From Leptolyngbya sp. FACHB-261 (lineage in GTDB: Bacteria; Cyanobacteriota; Cyanobacteriia; FACHB-261): DNA of 64,000 nucleotides. Shown piece after piece: positions 8,796 to 19,808 of this stretch (position 1 is its first letter; each line of letters opens with the position of its first letter). Below the pieces are notes generated by a model. The model saw only the letters and a list, made by a program, of their open reading frames with translations. It made no database searches and was not told the DNA's origin. Position numbers and translations under genes: made by a program. The stretch covers positions 1 through 64,000 of the forward strand of contig NZ_JACJPL010000036.1 of NCBI RefSeq assembly GCF_014696065.1. The letters are read 5' to 3'.

Positions 8796-11626
8796 ATGTC
8801 CTTTCTACTGTCTCGATGGTCGTGGGTTCTTGGTCTTGCCCTCATTGGCTTTGGCTTTTTGGTAGACCAAGCGATCACCTTAGCAGTCGAAAGTTTTTGG
8901 TTTGCAGAAGTTGACTACCTAAGCGTTTTTGCCACCAGCCTTGGGGTCCGTCTTTTGCTCTGGCTGGCAGGGTTTGTCTTGGCGCTCCTGATTCTAGGAA
9001 GCGATCTCAGCTATGTCTGGCGCCGAACAGTTTTACCTAGAGCAAAATTCAGAGACCAAGAGCTAGGCTCCTGGCTGAAGCGATTACTCATTGTCAGCGT
9101 CCTCGGGCTGAGCGCCGTAATGGCGGAGTTTTTCTCAAAGGACTGGCTGCCGGTTCTGACTTGGCTCAACCAGGTGCGCTTTGAAACGCAAGATCCTCTC
9201 TTCCACCAGGATCTCGCGTTTTACATGTACAGCCTCCCAGTCTGGCAAGCACTGCTGTTTTGGAGCCTGCTGCTGTGGCTCCTAGTTTTAGGCAGCAGCG
9301 CTTTGCTTTATGGCTTACGGCAGAGACTGACCACACAGCCTGATAGCTCAGAGTCAGCTAAGACAATAGTCAAGGCAACAGCCCAAAGATTGCCTCTAGC
9401 AGCTTCACAGCACCTCCTTTGGTTAGTTGGAGTTCTCTGGCTGCATGTTGCCCTGACACACTGGCTTAGCCGCTATGATCTGCTCTATTCTTCTAGGGGC
9501 GTTATCTTTGGGGCAAACTATGCAGATGTTCATGCTCAGCTCCCAGCTAATTGGTTCTTAGCAGGAATTAGTTTATTAAGTGCTGTTGCTTGCTTCTGGC
9601 TAGGATGGCATAGTCTCAAAAACGCACCCACTAAAACCCTGTTGCTGCTAGTCGGTGGTTATGTTTTGAGCTTCCTTCTAATTGGCGTCCTATATCCGCA
9701 AGTCATTCAAGCCTTTGTCGTTCTGCCTAACGAACTAGAACGAGAACTTCCTTACATCGAACGCAATATTCAGTTCACTCGCCAGGGTTATAATCTAACG
9801 AATGTTGAAACTCAAGCTTTCACACTGAAAGATAACCTTACCTACAAGGATATTCAAAACAACCCTGGTACGATTAGAAACATCCGACTTTGGGACAGTC
9901 AGCCTTTACTGGAAACCTATCGGCAGTTGCAAGAGATCCGGCCCTACTACCAATTTCCCACCGTTGATGTAGATCGCTATTCAATTGATGGAGAGCTGCG
10001 TCAAGTGATGCACTCTGCGCGGGAATTAGATTATAGTCAGGTGCCGCGACGGGCTAGAACCTGGGTCAACCAGCATTTCTTTTATACCCACGGTTACGGT
10101 TTCACCCTTAGCCCGGTCAACATTGTGACCCACGAAGGCTTACCAGATTTTTTTATTAAAGATATTCCACCTCAGGCCACTAGCCCAGCGATTGAAACCG
10201 CTATTCCCGTTGATAACCCTTCTATTTATTATGGCGAGTTGACTCGCACAAATGTATTTGTCTCTACTACAGATAAGGAACTAGATTATCCTCAAGGCAA
10301 TCAAAATGTTTATGCCAGTTACACGGGTACGGGTGGAGTTCCCGTTGCGCGATTCTGGCAACGTCTGCTTTACGCTTGGCACTTCAGAGATCCACGAATG
10401 TTGCCAGCCAATGAATTTACTGACCAAAGTAGATTCATGTTTCGACGTAATATTCAGGAGCGAGTACAAACAATCGCGCCTTTCCTGCGTTACGACCGTG
10501 ATCCCTATATGGTGATCGAGGATGGTCGCCTTTATTGGTTTTTAGACGCTTACACCACGAGTACGCACTATCCCTACTCAGAACCTAGCGACGCTCCCTT
10601 CGACTTCAACTACATTCGTAACGCAGTCAAAGTTGTTATTGATGCCTATAACGTCAGTGTTGATTTTTACGTTTCTGACCCTCAAGACCCACTCATCAGA
10701 ACCTATCAACGCAGTTTTCCGGCTCTGCTTCAGCCTCTAGAAAAACTGCCTCAGAGCTTACGGCGTCATCTGCGCTATCCCGAAGACCTCTTTCAGGTTC
10801 AGGCACAGCAGTACGCTACATATCATATGGATGACTCTCAGGTTTTCTACAACAAAGAAGACCAATGGCACATTCCCCCGGAGACGCGACAGGGGATCAC
10901 ACAGCCGATGCGGCCCAACTACCTGATCCTAAAGTTGCCTAATCAGCAGAACCAGAAGGACAATAGCCTCCCCGAAGAGTTTGCGCTGTTATCTCCCTTT
11001 ACGCCATCCAACAAAGACAACCTAATTGCTTGGATGGCCGCCCGTTGCGATGCTGAGGAGTATGGCAAGCTCCTAGTCTATGAGTTCTCCAAGCAAAGTC
11101 AATTTTTGGGCCTCGCCAAGTTGAGGCTTGTATTAATCAAGCCCCAGAGATCTCAGAGCAGATTTCTCTCTGGAACCAGCATGGTTCGCGCGTGAACCGG
11201 GGTAACCTACTGGTGATTCCAGTGGAAAACTCCCTTCTATACATTGAGCCTCTCTACCTGGAAGCCGAGCAGAGCCGCTTGCCTCAGTTGACTCGTGTGA
11301 TTGCTGCTTACGAGGACCATGTAGTAGTGAACTCGACCTTAGATGAATCTCTGCGGGAGCTGTTTAGCCCACAGCAAGGTGCTGTGCTCGACCAGCCCAA
11401 CCTAGCAGAAGATTTAATGACTACTGAAGAGAATCAAGTTGCTACCCCTTCGGCTCGCTCAGTACCCCAATCTCAACAACGGCCCCTCACCCGCCGAGCC
11501 CTACAGCAGTGGCAGCAGGCCCAAGATGCTCTTCAGCGGGGAGACTGGGCCGAGTACGGTAAGCTCCAAACCCAACTCCGACAGACTTTAGAGCAGCTAG
11601 ACGTCCAGCAGTCTCAGCAGCAGTAG
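8796..11626 (+). pseudogene. UPF0182 (COG1615) large membrane protein, one-base frameshift
   Basis: The first frame (8796-11195) contains about seven hydrophobic segments in residues 1-300, then a large extracytoplasmic domain with RNIQFTRQGYNLTNVETQAF and YSRGVIFGANYADVHAQLP-like family blocks. Conserved text ends at SKQSQF near 11105 and resumes in another frame as FGPRQVEACINQAPEISEQI, SLWNQHGSRV, GNLLVIPVENSLLYIEPLYL to 11626. One T missing from the run at 11103-11107 restores a protein of about 940 residues, the usual length. Function of the family is unknown. A homopolymer sequencing error is a real alternative; if so, this is an intact gene. Confidence 0.85.
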
Positions 11627-12107
11627 GTCTGTCATACTTTTACTGGCCACATCCGGATTTTCCAGAAGTGGCGGAAGTAATTTGTTTCTTGCTAGACAGA
11701 TGAGGACTTCTCATCTATCATGATTAATTGTCGCCAAAATACGGGTAAGGTCACCCTCCAGCTTTTGCGGTACTGCTCGCTGGCCTCAAAGCCATGAGTG
11801 CACCTGCAAACTTCAGGCTCCGTGGGTGAGACTGATCGAATTAGGCCTTGAGCCCGGGAGATACTGAAAGGTAGAGTCTACCTCTTAAGTCTCAACAAGC
11901 GCGACACAGTGGGATTGAGCTTGATGCTCTGGATCCCGACTTGAGTTCTACGGTTTCGTAAGGCTCTTCCCCATTTTCTTGAGTTGGGGTGCTCTGGTCT
12001 AGAAATTCTAGAACAGAGCTTTGGAGAAGGTGAGCTGGATGCATGGGGAGGTTACCTCCTTCTATCGTCCTGGGCTCGTGGCGTGTAGCAATGGGAGATC
12101 CTGCGCT
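11627..12107. other. Gene-free leader region upstream of rplC
   Basis: No open frame with coding character was seen. The part near rplC holds two neighbouring stem-loops listed separately (11969-11989 and 11991-12019). The region must contain the promoter and untranslated leader of the ribosomal protein operon, but no convincing -35/-10 pair could be picked by eye. Confidence 0.6.
11969..12019 (+). promoter_or_regulatory. Two adjacent hairpins in the rplC leader
   Basis: The first is CCCCA (11969-11973) pairing with TGGGG (11985-11989). The second has 14-nt arms with a single mismatch, GCTCTGGTCTAGAA (11991-12004) against 12006-12019, around one central A. They end 88 nt before the rplC start. 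Ribosomal protein operons often carry leader structures bound by one of their own products; whether that applies here is inference. Confidence 0.55.
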
Positions 12108-12749
12108 GTGGCAATCGGTATTCTTGGCACCAAACTGGGCATGACCCAGATCTTCGACGAGCAAAAGCGGGCGATCCCCGTTACGGTCATCCAAGCAGGT
12201 CCCTGCACGGTGACTCAGCTCAAGACTGTTCAAACTGATGGCTATACAGCAGTGCAGCTAGGCTTTGAATCAGTTAAAGAAAAAGCGCTGACCCGGCCTG
12301 AACTAGGTCATCTCCAGAAATCTGGCGCTGCTCCTCTCCGGCATCTTCAGGAATATCGGGTAGATAGTACGGATACCTACGAACTAGGACAAACCCTAGG
12401 CCCAGACCTCTTTAGCGCGGGTCAACTGGTTGATGTTGCTGGCACCAGCATCGGGAAGGGTTTTGCTGGTTACCAGCGGCGTCACAACTTTAAGCGAGGA
12501 CCGATGGCGCACGGTTCTAAGAACCATCGTCAGCCGGGTTCAACGGGTGCTGGTACAACGCCAGGTCGCGTTTATCCAGGTAAGCGCATGGCAGGGCGTA
12601 TGGGCGCTGAGCGGGTTACGATTCGCAAGTTGACAGTGATCCGAGTGGATGCCGAGCGCAACTTGATTCTGATTCAGGGCGCTGTACCCGGTAAGCCAGG
12701 AGCCCTAGTCAGTATTGTTCCGGCCACAATCGTTGGTCGCGTCAAATAG
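12108..12749 (+). CDS. rplC: Large ribosomal subunit protein uL3
   Basis: 213 residues from the GTG at 12108, preceded by GGGAGA; an upstream TTG/ATG-open frame from 12021 lacks L3-like sequence. Signatures: [14 protein letters not shown] at the start and [20 protein letters not shown] in the extended loop that reaches the peptidyl transferase centre. It binds 23S rRNA early in assembly. First gene of the long ribosomal protein cluster. Confidence 0.97.
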   Translation: MAIGILGTKLGMTQIFDEQKRAIPVTVIQAGPCTVTQLKTVQTDGYTAVQLGFESVKEKALTRPELGHLQKSGAAPLRHLQEYRVDSTDTYELGQTLGPDLFSAGQLVDVAGTSIGKGFAGYQRRHNFKRGPMAHGSKNHRQPGSTGAGTTPGRVYPGKRMAGRMGAERVTIRKLTVIRVDAERNLILIQGAVPGKPGALVSIVPATIVGRVK

Positions 12750-12767
12750 GAGGCTGGGTTAGAAGCA

Positions 12768-13403
12768 ATGGTTAGCTGCACGATAAAAGATTGGACAGGC
12801 ACAGATACGGGTGAGGCCAGCCTTGACCTGAGAGTTGCTAACGAGCAAAACGCTCCTCATATTGTTCACCGCGCTTTGCGGCGTCAGCTGGTCAATTCCC
12901 GTCAAGGAACGGCCAGTGCTAAGACCCGCTCTGAAGTGAGTGGTGGTGGTCGTAAGCCTTGGCGGCAGAAGGGAACTGGTCGGGCTCGCGCTGGCTCCAG
13001 CCGTTCCCCGCTATGGCGGGGTGGCGGGGTGATTTTTGGACCAAAGCCACGGGACTTCGAAGTCAAGATGAATCGCAAAGAGCGTCGTCTTGCCTTACGG
13101 ACGGCCTTGCAAAGTCGGGTCCAAGATTTGATTGTGGTCGAAGATTTTAACGATCAGCTTCCCCGCCCTAAAACCAGAGACCTGGTTAGTGCCTTAACTC
13201 GATGGGGCATTGGTTTAGAGGACAAGGTCCTCCTAATCACTGCCGAGAAGCAGGAAAATACCTATTTATCGGCTCGCAACATCGGCAATCTAAAGCTGAT
13301 CCTGGCAACGAACCTCAACGTTTATGACCTGCTGGCCGCTGACCGCATCGTCATAACCGCCCCGGCCCTTGAGAAGATTCAGGAGGTTTACAGTGACAGC
13401 TGA
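12768..13403 (+). CDS. rplD: Large ribosomal subunit protein uL4
   Basis: 211 residues. The conserved loop [24 protein letters not shown] is present (residues about 62-85), which lines the nascent-peptide tunnel. A TAGGAGG sequence precedes the ATG, somewhat far from it. Its last codons contain the ribosome-binding site of rplW, and the two genes overlap by 11 nt, indicating translational coupling. In enterobacteria L4 is also the operon autoregulator; not shown here. Confidence 0.96.
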   Translation: MVSCTIKDWTGTDTGEASLDLRVANEQNAPHIVHRALRRQLVNSRQGTASAKTRSEVSGGGRKPWRQKGTGRARAGSSRSPLWRGGGVIFGPKPRDFEVKMNRKERRLALRTALQSRVQDLIVVEDFNDQLPRPKTRDLVSALTRWGIGLEDKVLLITAEKQENTYLSARNIGNLKLILATNLNVYDLLAADRIVITAPALEKIQEVYSDS

Positions 13404-13698
13404 ATTTGATCCCCGGCGTTTAGCTGATCTAGTACGCCGTCCCCTTGTAACTGAGAAGGCAACCATTGTTTTAGGTGACAACAAGTACACCTTTGAGGTT
13501 GCCCCCAATGCGACTAAGCCTGAAATTAAGGCAGCGATCGAAGACCTATTTGACGTCAAGGTAGTAAAGGTCAACACTCAGAACCCACCCGCGAAAAAGC
13601 GACGGGTTGGCAAATTTGCCGGGGAGCGCCCTCATTACAAGCGGGCTGTTGTCACTCTGGCAGAAGGAGACAAGATTACGCTCTTCCCGGAAGTGTAA
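13393..13698 (+). CDS. rplW: Large ribosomal subunit protein uL23
   Basis: 101 residues from the GTG at 13393, chosen because a full AGGAGG at 13381-13386 lies 6 nt upstream. The frame begins inside the end of rplD. Family sequence includes [26 protein letters not shown] (as two adjoining blocks) and a basic central segment. L23 sits at the tunnel exit and docks trigger factor and SRP. Confidence 0.96.
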   Translation: MTAEFDPRRLADLVRRPLVTEKATIVLGDNKYTFEVAPNATKPEIKAAIEDLFDVKVVKVNTQNPPAKKRRVGKFAGERPHYKRAVVTLAEGDKITLFPEV

Positions 13699-13723
13699 GT
13701 AAACCTGAACCGAGATTAAAGTT

Positions 13724-14587
13724 ATGGGAATTCGTGCCTACAGACCTTACACTCCAGGAACGCGTCAGCGCACCGATTCTGATTTCGCGGAAATTACGCG
13801 TTCAGAACCTGAAAAATCATTAGTTAAATTCAAACACAACCCGAAGGGCCGCAATAACCGAGGGGTAATTACCAGTCGCCGTCGCGGTGGTGGTCATAAG
13901 CGTCTCTATCGTGAGATTGATTTCCGTCGGGATAAACGTAACGTCCCTGCTCGGGTCGCAGCGATTGAATATGATCCCAATCGCAATGCTCGTATCGCAC
14001 TGCTGTTTTATACAGATGGTGAGAAACGATACATTCTGCATCCTCGGGATCTTAAAGTCGGGGCCATAGTCACGGCAGGTGAAGCCGCGCCGATTGAGAC
14101 TGGCAACGCTTTGCCGCTAAGCAATATTCCACTGGGTACCGGGGTCCATAACGTTGAGTTAGTCCCTGGCAAAGGTGGTCAGATTGTTCGCGCTGCAGGC
14201 GCTACCGCTCAAATCGTTGCTAAGGAAGGCAACTTTGTCACCTTAAAGCTTCCCTCTGGCGAAGTGCGGATGATTCGTCGCGACTGCTACGCCACTATTG
14301 GTCAGGTAGGCAACACAGAACATAGCAACCTCAGCACCGGCAAAGCTGGCCGTAACCGTTGGCGTGGACGCCGTCCTAAGGTGCGAGGCGTGGTGATGAA
14401 CCCGGTTGATCACCCCCATGGTGGTGGTGAGGGTCGTGCTCCAATTGGCCGCAGCACCCCTGTAACCCCTTGGGGTAAGCCAACCTTAGGCTACAAAACC
14501 CGTAAAAAGAACAAGCAAAGTGACTCTCTTATTGTCCGCCGTCGTCGTCGTGGTTCTCGGCGCGGTAAGGGTGGACGGAACACCTAA
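13724..14587 (+). CDS. rplB: Large ribosomal subunit protein uL2
   Basis: 287 residues with the usual L2 layout: OB-like and SH3-like RNA-binding domains and a basic C-terminal tail ([14 protein letters not shown], then [16 protein letters not shown]). The histidine of the VDHPHGGG block is the conserved residue near the peptidyl transferase centre. Follows rplW by 25 nt. Confidence 0.97.
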   Translation: MGIRAYRPYTPGTRQRTDSDFAEITRSEPEKSLVKFKHNPKGRNNRGVITSRRRGGGHKRLYREIDFRRDKRNVPARVAAIEYDPNRNARIALLFYTDGEKRYILHPRDLKVGAIVTAGEAAPIETGNALPLSNIPLGTGVHNVELVPGKGGQIVRAAGATAQIVAKEGNFVTLKLPSGEVRMIRRDCYATIGQVGNTEHSNLSTGKAGRNRWRGRRPKVRGVVMNPVDHPHGGGEGRAPIGRSTPVTPWGKPTLGYKTRKKNKQSDSLIVRRRRRGSRRGKGGRNT

Positions 14588-14641
14588 CGGTTATTCCCAT
14601 CTTGCTTTGGCTCCAGCTAAACCCATTCAGAGTCAGCACTT

Positions 14642-14923
14642 ATGCCCCGTTCACTGAAAAAAGGTCCCTTCGTTGCTGACCATCTACTGAGTAAAATCGA
14701 GGCCCTCAATGTGAAGGGTGAGAAGCAGGTCATCAAAACCTGGTCACGAGCTTCTACGATTCTGCCCCAGATGATCGGTCATACGATTGCTGTTCACAAC
14801 GGTAAGCAGCACGTTCCAGTCTATGTGAGTGAGCAGATGGTGGGCCACAAGCTAGGTGAGTTTGCCCCCACTCGCACATTCCGAGGTCACGCCAAGAGCG
14901 GTGACAAGAAGGCCCGTCGTTAA
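14642..14923 (+). CDS. rpsS: Small ribosomal subunit protein uS19
   Basis: 93 residues, standard for S19, beginning [16 protein letters not shown] and containing [16 protein letters not shown] and [20 protein letters not shown]. It forms part of the 30S head with S13. A 37-nt gap leads to rplV. Confidence 0.97.
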   Translation: MPRSLKKGPFVADHLLSKIEALNVKGEKQVIKTWSRASTILPQMIGHTIAVHNGKQHVPVYVSEQMVGHKLGEFAPTRTFRGHAKSGDKKARR

Positions 14924-14960
14924 GGCCTTATCCAAACGAGATTTTGCAGGACTTGAAACT

Positions 14961-15338
14961 ATGGCCGCTGAAGCTGTAACCGAAGTAAAGGCAATTGCCC
15001 GCTACATCCGCATGTCTCCCCATAAGGTGCGTCGGGTTCTCGATCAGATTCGGGGCCGTAGCTACCGGGAAGCTCTCATCATTCTAGAGTTCATGCCCTA
15101 TCGGGCTTGTGAGCCAATTCTCAAGGTCCTGCGCAGTGCAGTCGCTAACGCAGAGCATAACAATGGCATGGACCCTGCAACTCTGGTCGTTTCGACTGCC
15201 TTCTCCGATGGAGGACCGTCGTTGAAGCGTTTTCGCCCTCGGGCTCAGGGTCGCGCTTACCAAATCCGCAAACCTACCTGCACCATCACCGTTGCTGTTC
15301 GGTCTATGACCGAGGTCGAAGCGGCTAAGGCCAGCTAA
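14961..15338 (+). CDS. rplV: Large ribosomal subunit protein uL22
   Basis: 125 residues from the ATG at 14961, with AGGA upstream. The open frame extends back into rpsS but is not L22-like there. Family blocks: [20 protein letters not shown] and the tunnel-lining loop [19 protein letters not shown] near the C-terminus. Confidence 0.96.
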   Translation: MAAEAVTEVKAIARYIRMSPHKVRRVLDQIRGRSYREALIILEFMPYRACEPILKVLRSAVANAEHNNGMDPATLVVSTAFSDGGPSLKRFRPRAQGRAYQIRKPTCTITVAVRSMTEVEAAKAS

Positions 15339-15375
15339 GCCCATCTCTTGATTGCCGCACTTTTTGGACTTACCC

Positions 15376-16122
15376 ATGGGACAGAAAATCAACCCAACCG
15401 GTCTTCGTCTTGGGATCACCCAATCCCACCGTTCCCGCTGGTTCGCTGAGCCAAAGCGCTACCCGGAACTGGTGCAGGAGGATTTCAAGATCCGGAAGTA
15501 CATTAACAAAGTTCTCGATAACGCTGGTGTCTCTGAGATTTACATCGAGCGCAAAGCTGATCAAATCGCCCTGGAGATCCGGACTGCCCGACCGGGTGTT
15601 GTGGTTGGTCGAGGCGGTAAGGGGATTGAAGATCTGCGTAATGGTTTGCGCAAAGAGCTAGGCAGTGGTGAGCGTCAGATCCAGGTCAACGTTGTTGAAG
15701 TGGCCCGGGTCGATGCCGAAGCTCCTTTGATTGCAGAATACATTGCTCAACAGCTAGAGCGTCGGGTCTCATTCCGTCGCGTGGTACGCCAAGCTATTCA
15801 ACGTGCTCAGCGGGCTGGTATCCAAGGCATCAAGATTCAAGTCGGTGGGCGTCTTAACGGGGCTGAAATTGCACGCTCTGAGGCAACTCGTGAGGGTAGT
15901 GTCCCCCTACATACTCTGAGAGCAGATATTGACTACGCCTACAAGAGTGCTCGAACCATCTATGGAGTACTCGGCGTTAAGGTTTGGATTTTCAAAGGCG
16001 AGATTCTGCCCAGCCAGGAGCAGCAACCAGATACCGCCAATGCTCAGCAGCCTCGCCGTCGTCCAGGGGGACAGCGCCGTCGCCCGCAGTTTGAAGATCG
16101 CTCAGGTGCCAGCGATAGCTGA
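15376..16122 (+). CDS. rpsC: Small ribosomal subunit protein uS3
   Basis: 248 residues from the ATG at 15376 ([14 protein letters not shown]). The KH domain carries [17 protein letters not shown]; the C-terminal domain follows with [11 protein letters not shown]. The end is a glutamine-, proline- and arginine-rich tail (from about residue 215), common in cyanobacterial S3. S3 binds the mRNA entry site of the 30S head. Confidence 0.96.
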   Translation: MGQKINPTGLRLGITQSHRSRWFAEPKRYPELVQEDFKIRKYINKVLDNAGVSEIYIERKADQIALEIRTARPGVVVGRGGKGIEDLRNGLRKELGSGERQIQVNVVEVARVDAEAPLIAEYIAQQLERRVSFRRVVRQAIQRAQRAGIQGIKIQVGGRLNGAEIARSEATREGSVPLHTLRADIDYAYKSARTIYGVLGVKVWIFKGEILPSQEQQPDTANAQQPRRRPGGQRRRPQFEDRSGASDS

Positions 16123-16152
16123 CCCCACGCTTGACACTCCATAGGATCAGCC

Positions 16153-16578
16153 ATGCTCAGTCCCAGACGTACTAAATTCCGCAAGCAACAGCGAGGTCGC
16201 ATGGGTGGCCTCGCAACCCGCGGCAACGACCTTAACTTTGGTGAATTTGCTCTCCAAGCCTTGGAGCCTGCCTGGATTACGTCACGCCAAATCGAGGCAG
16301 GGCGACGGGCCATGACTCGCTATATCCGTAGAGGCGGCAAGATCTGGATCCGCATTTTTCCAGATAAGCCTGTCACTATGCGTCCTGCTGAAACTCGGAT
16401 GGGCTCTGGTAAAGGGGCACCTGAGTTTTGGGTAGCTGTTGTGAAACCAGGTCGGATTTTATTTGAAATTGGCGGTGTAAGTGAAGAGATCGCACGCGAA
16501 GCGATGCGACTAGCTGCCTTTAAGATGCCGATCAAGACCAAGTTCATCATGCGACAGAAGGTCGAGGGAGAAGAGTAA
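16153..16578 (+). CDS. rplP: Large ribosomal subunit protein uL16
   Basis: 141 residues, beginning [19 protein letters not shown] and containing [17 protein letters not shown] and [19 protein letters not shown]16 organises the tRNA A-site region of the 50S subunit. Its TAA is immediately followed by the ATG of rpmC with no gap, so the two are translationally linked. Confidence 0.97.
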   Translation: MLSPRRTKFRKQQRGRMGGLATRGNDLNFGEFALQALEPAWITSRQIEAGRRAMTRYIRRGGKIWIRIFPDKPVTMRPAETRMGSGKGAPEFWVAVVKPGRILFEIGGVSEEIAREAMRLAAFKMPIKTKFIMRQKVEGEE

Positions 16579-16791
16579 ATGGCCCTTTCCACGATTAAAG
16601 AAGCCAGAGACCTCTCCGATGGTGAACTGGCAGAGCAAATCATCGCCGTCAAAAAAGAGCTGTTTCAGCTGCGCTTCCAGAAGGCAACTCGAAAACTGGA
16701 AAAGTCTCATTTGTTTAAGCACGCGCGGCACCGGCTAGCTCAATTGATGACCGTAGAAAATGAGCGAGCGAAGGCCGCTGCTAAGGAGTAA
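16579..16791 (+). CDS. rpmC: Large ribosomal subunit protein uL29
   Basis: 70 residues, helical hairpin of L29 with the motif [18 protein letters not shown]. The ATG directly abuts the rplP stop; GGGAGAAGAG in the end of rplP serves as ribosome-binding site. L29 lies at the tunnel exit next to L23. Confidence 0.95.
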   Translation: MALSTIKEARDLSDGELAEQIIAVKKELFQLRFQKATRKLEKSHLFKHARHRLAQLMTVENERAKAAAKE

Positions 16792-16797
16792 TCGACA

Positions 16798-17049
16798 ATG
16801 GCAGTTAAGGAAACAGTTGGCCTAGTGGTCAGCGACAAAATGGATAAAACCGTGGTGGTAGCGGTCGAGAACCGATCTTCCCATCCTAAGTACGGCAAGA
16901 TTGTCGTTTACACCAAGCGGTTCAAAGCCCACGACGAGAAGAACGAGTGCAAGGCTGGCGACCGGGTCCGCATCCGAGAAACCCGTCCTTTAAGTCGCAC
17001 CAAACGTTGGGAAGTTGCTGATATCCTCAGTCGGGCTCAAAAGGTTTAG
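16798..17049 (+). CDS. rpsQ: Small ribosomal subunit protein uS17
   Basis: 83 residues with the OB-fold signatures [36 protein letters not shown] and [19 protein letters not shown]17 is a primary 16S rRNA binder of the 30S body. It starts 6 nt after rpmC. Confidence 0.96.
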   Translation: MAVKETVGLVVSDKMDKTVVVAVENRSSHPKYGKIVVYTKRFKAHDEKNECKAGDRVRIRETRPLSRTKRWEVADILSRAQKV

Positions 17050-17058
17050 GAGAACGCC

Positions 17059-17427
17059 ATGATTCAGCAGGAAACCTATCTCAACGTGGCGGATAACAGC
17101 GGAGCTCGTAAGCTCATGTGTATTCGTGTGCTAGGTGGGGGTAATCGACGTTACGGTGGCGTCGGCGATGTAATCATTGCCGTTGTCAAGGATGCGACCC
17201 CCAACATGCCGGTCAAAAAATCTGATGTAGTCCGAGCGGTCATCGTCCGTACTAGAAAGGCACTGCGTCGAGACAGTGGCATGAGCATTCACTTCGACGA
17301 CAACGCAGCTGTAATCATCAACCAAGACGGCAACCCTCGAGGCACTCGCGTATTTGGCCCAGTCGCCCGCGAACTACGAGACAAGAACTTCACTAAAATC
17401 GTCTCCTTGGCTCCGGAGGTGCTTTAA
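17059..17427 (+). CDS. rplN: Large ribosomal subunit protein uL14
   Basis: 122 residues, standard length, beginning [20 protein letters not shown] and with [16 protein letters not shown] and [14 protein letters not shown]14 forms intersubunit bridges. AGGAG stands 6 nt before the start. Confidence 0.97.
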   Translation: MIQQETYLNVADNSGARKLMCIRVLGGGNRRYGGVGDVIIAVVKDATPNMPVKKSDVVRAVIVRTRKALRRDSGMSIHFDDNAAVIINQDGNPRGTRVFGPVARELRDKNFTKIVSLAPEVL

Positions 17428-17429
17428 AG

Positions 17430-17795
17430 ATGGCTAACCGTAAACCTAAGCTTAACGACAACGGTAAAGTTATTCGTTACCAGGTACATGTCAAGAAGGG
17501 CGATACCGTACAGGTCATTGCTGGTAAGGATAAGGGCAAAGTTGGTGAAATTCTAACCGTGCTCCCCAAAATTGGCAAAGTAACTGTTAAGGGTGTCAAC
17601 GTCAAAACCAAGCATGTTAAGCCTCAGGCAGAAGGGGAATCTGGCCAGATCACCACTTTTGAGGGGCCAATTCATAGCTCTAACGTAATGCTCTACTCCA
17701 AGAAGCAAAACGTAGCTAGCCGAGTAGGTTACACCTTTACAGAAGACGGACGTAAGGTACGGATTCTTAAAAAGACTGGCGAGATTATTGACTAA
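17430..17795 (+). CDS. rplX: Large ribosomal subunit protein uL24
   Basis: 121 residues. A KOW motif is visible ([20 protein letters not shown], residues about 22-41). L24 is an assembly initiator that binds the 5' end of 23S rRNA. Start lies 2 nt after the rplN stop. Confidence 0.96.
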   Translation: MANRKPKLNDNGKVIRYQVHVKKGDTVQVIAGKDKGKVGEILTVLPKIGKVTVKGVNVKTKHVKPQAEGESGQITTFEGPIHSSNVMLYSKKQNVASRVGYTFTEDGRKVRILKKTGEIID

Positions 17796-17838
17796 ATTCA
17801 CCCTGACCCAGCCCAGGGAACTACAGGAGTTTCAGACC

Positions 17839-18384
17839 ATGCCCGATCGGTTCAAGGCTTTGTACCAGGACAAAGTTGTCCCTAAACTCGTTGATGAGTT
17901 TAAGTACAAAAATATCATGCAAGTTCCCAAGCTTGACAAGGTTGTTGTCAACCGAGGCATGGGAGAAGCTGCTCAAAATGCTAAGTCCTTAGAGGCGTCA
18001 TTGGCAGAAATTGCAACTATTACAGGTCAAAAGCCGGTAGTTACCCGTGCAAAAAAAGCTATTGCTGGCTTCAAAATTCGCCAGGGTATGCCAGTTGGTA
18101 TTATGGTTACCCTGCGCCAAGAACGGATGTATGCATTCCTCGATCGTTTGATCAATTTAGCCCTGCCGCGTATTCGGGATTTTCGAGGCGTCAGCGCTAA
18201 AAGCTTTGATGGACGCGGTAACTACACCCTAGGCATCCGTGAACAGCTCATTTTTCCCGAAATTGAGTATGACCGCATTGATGCCATTCGGGGCATGGAC
18301 ATTTCGATCATCACTACAGCAAATACGGACGAGGAAGGCCGCGCCCTACTCAGGGAAATGGGAATGCCTTTCCGAGAGAGTTAG
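17839..18384 (+). CDS. rplE: Large ribosomal subunit protein uL5
   Basis: 181 residues from the ATG at 17839, with GGAG 9 nt upstream; the frame is open back into rplX but that part is not L5-like. Family blocks: [20 protein letters not shown] and [21 protein letters not shown]5 binds 5S rRNA and contacts the P-site tRNA. Confidence 0.96.
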   Translation: MPDRFKALYQDKVVPKLVDEFKYKNIMQVPKLDKVVVNRGMGEAAQNAKSLEASLAEIATITGQKPVVTRAKKAIAGFKIRQGMPVGIMVTLRQERMYAFLDRLINLALPRIRDFRGVSAKSFDGRGNYTLGIREQLIFPEIEYDRIDAIRGMDISIITTANTDEEGRALLREMGMPFRES

Positions 18385-18413
18385 GACTGGTCGCGGTTAA
18401 TAAGGAGAGAACT

Positions 18414-18815
18414 ATGGCGGCGAACGACACCATTTCGGATATGCTGACGCGGATCCGGAACGCGACTCTTGCGAAGCACCCGACCACTAACATCCCGGCC
18501 ACTCGCATGACTTTGAGTATTGCTCGGGTTCTGCAGGAAGAAGGCTTTATTCAGCAATTTGAGGAAGTCGGCGAAGGTGTGAACCGGAAGCTGGTGGTCT
18601 CGCTGAAATACAGAGGCAAGACTCGCAAACCGATCATCACAGCGCTCAAGCGAGTCAGCCGACCGGGACTTCGGGTTTATTCCAACCACAAAGACTTACC
18701 TCGGGTTCTAGGAGGTATTGGCATTGCCATTATCTCGACTTCTCGAGGCATTATGACAGACCGCGAAGCCAGAAAAGAAGGCATTGGCGGCGAAGTCCTC
18801 TGCTACATCTGGTAA
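18414..18815 (+). CDS. rpsH: Small ribosomal subunit protein uS8
   Basis: 133 residues: [14 protein letters not shown] at the start and the conserved C-terminal [21 protein letters not shown]8 binds the central domain of 16S rRNA. AAGGAGAGA precedes the ATG. Confidence 0.97.
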   Translation: MAANDTISDMLTRIRNATLAKHPTTNIPATRMTLSIARVLQEEGFIQQFEEVGEGVNRKLVVSLKYRGKTRKPIITALKRVSRPGLRVYSNHKDLPRVLGGIGIAIISTSRGIMTDREARKEGIGGEVLCYIW

Positions 18816-18836
18816 TCGAGCAACAGGAGAATTACC

Positions 18837-19412
18837 ATGTCCCGGATTGGCAAGCGTCCGATTCCGATTCCTAACAAAGTAACTGTGACTGTGGACGGTC
18901 AAAAAGTGACGGTCAACGGTCCCAGTGGAGAACTTAGCCAAGTTCTGCCTGATGAGGTTAGTGTAGAGCAGCAGGATGGCACACTGGTTGTCACCCGTCG
19001 AGATGACTCTCGCCCAGCCCGTGAGCGACACGGTCTTGCTCGCACTCTGGTTGCCAATATGGTTACTGGAGTGACCGAGGGCTTCAAAAAAGACATGAAG
19101 ATTGCGGGTGTTGGCTATCGCCTGCAAGTGGTAGGTAGCAAATTAACGATCACTGCTGGCTACAGTCATCCAATCGAGATTGAGTTGCCCAAGGGTGTAA
19201 CCATTGATGTTGACCAAAGAGCAACTCCAATAGGTAACACTAAGAATCAACAAGGCTTCAACTTCAGTGTCAAGGGGATTGACAAGCAGGCCGTAGGCGA
19301 TATTGCTGCTGAAATCCGTGCTGTTCGACCTCTGGAGCCTTACAAGGGCAAAGGCATCCGTTATGCCTATGAAATACTGCGCCTGAAGGCTGGTAAGGCA
19401 GGGAAGAAGTAA
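18837..19412 (+). CDS. rplF: Large ribosomal subunit protein uL6
   Basis: 191 residues, slightly long because of a lysine-rich C-terminal end (KAGKAGKK). Signatures: MSRIGKRPIPIPNKVTVTV, GVGYRLQVVGSKLTITAGYS, and EIRAVRPLEPYKGKGIRYA. L6 sits near the factor-binding site. Confidence 0.96.
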   Translation: MSRIGKRPIPIPNKVTVTVDGQKVTVNGPSGELSQVLPDEVSVEQQDGTLVVTRRDDSRPARERHGLARTLVANMVTGVTEGFKKDMKIAGVGYRLQVVGSKLTITAGYSHPIEIELPKGVTIDVDQRATPIGNTKNQQGFNFSVKGIDKQAVGDIAAEIRAVRPLEPYKGKGIRYAYEILRLKAGKAGKK

Positions 19413-19415
19413 CTT

Positions 19416-19778
19416 ATGAAAGTCAGTCGCAAACAAGCAGCTCGCAGCAGGCACGTTCGTATCCGTCGCAAGGTTTTTGGTACTGCTGAGCGTCCCCGTC
19501 TGGCAGTGTTTCGCTCAAACCAACACATTTATGCCCAGCTGATCGATGATGTTGCTCAGCGCACTTTGGCAGCGGCCTCGACTGTAGAGTCTGATTTACG
19601 CCAAGCTCTAGAGTCTACCGCAACCTGTGAAGCTTCCACCCGAATTGGCGCTCTCATTGCTGAGCGGGCGAAAGCTCAAGGGATCGAACAAGTTGTGTTT
19701 GACCGCGGCGGTAATCTCTACCATGGCCGCGTGAAAGCTCTGGCTGATGCTGCCCGTGAGGCCGGATTGAACTTCTAA
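19416..19778 (+). CDS. rplR: Large ribosomal subunit protein uL18
   Basis: 120 residues with [20 protein letters not shown] and the C-terminal [21 protein letters not shown]18 carries 5S rRNA into the 50S subunit with L5. It starts 3 nt after rplF. Confidence 0.96.
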   Translation: MKVSRKQAARSRHVRIRRKVFGTAERPRLAVFRSNQHIYAQLIDDVAQRTLAAASTVESDLRQALESTATCEASTRIGALIAERAKAQGIEQVVFDRGGNLYHGRVKALADAAREAGLNF

Positions 19779-19808
19779 CGTAGAACCGAACATCCAGGAG
19801 AAGCAGGT

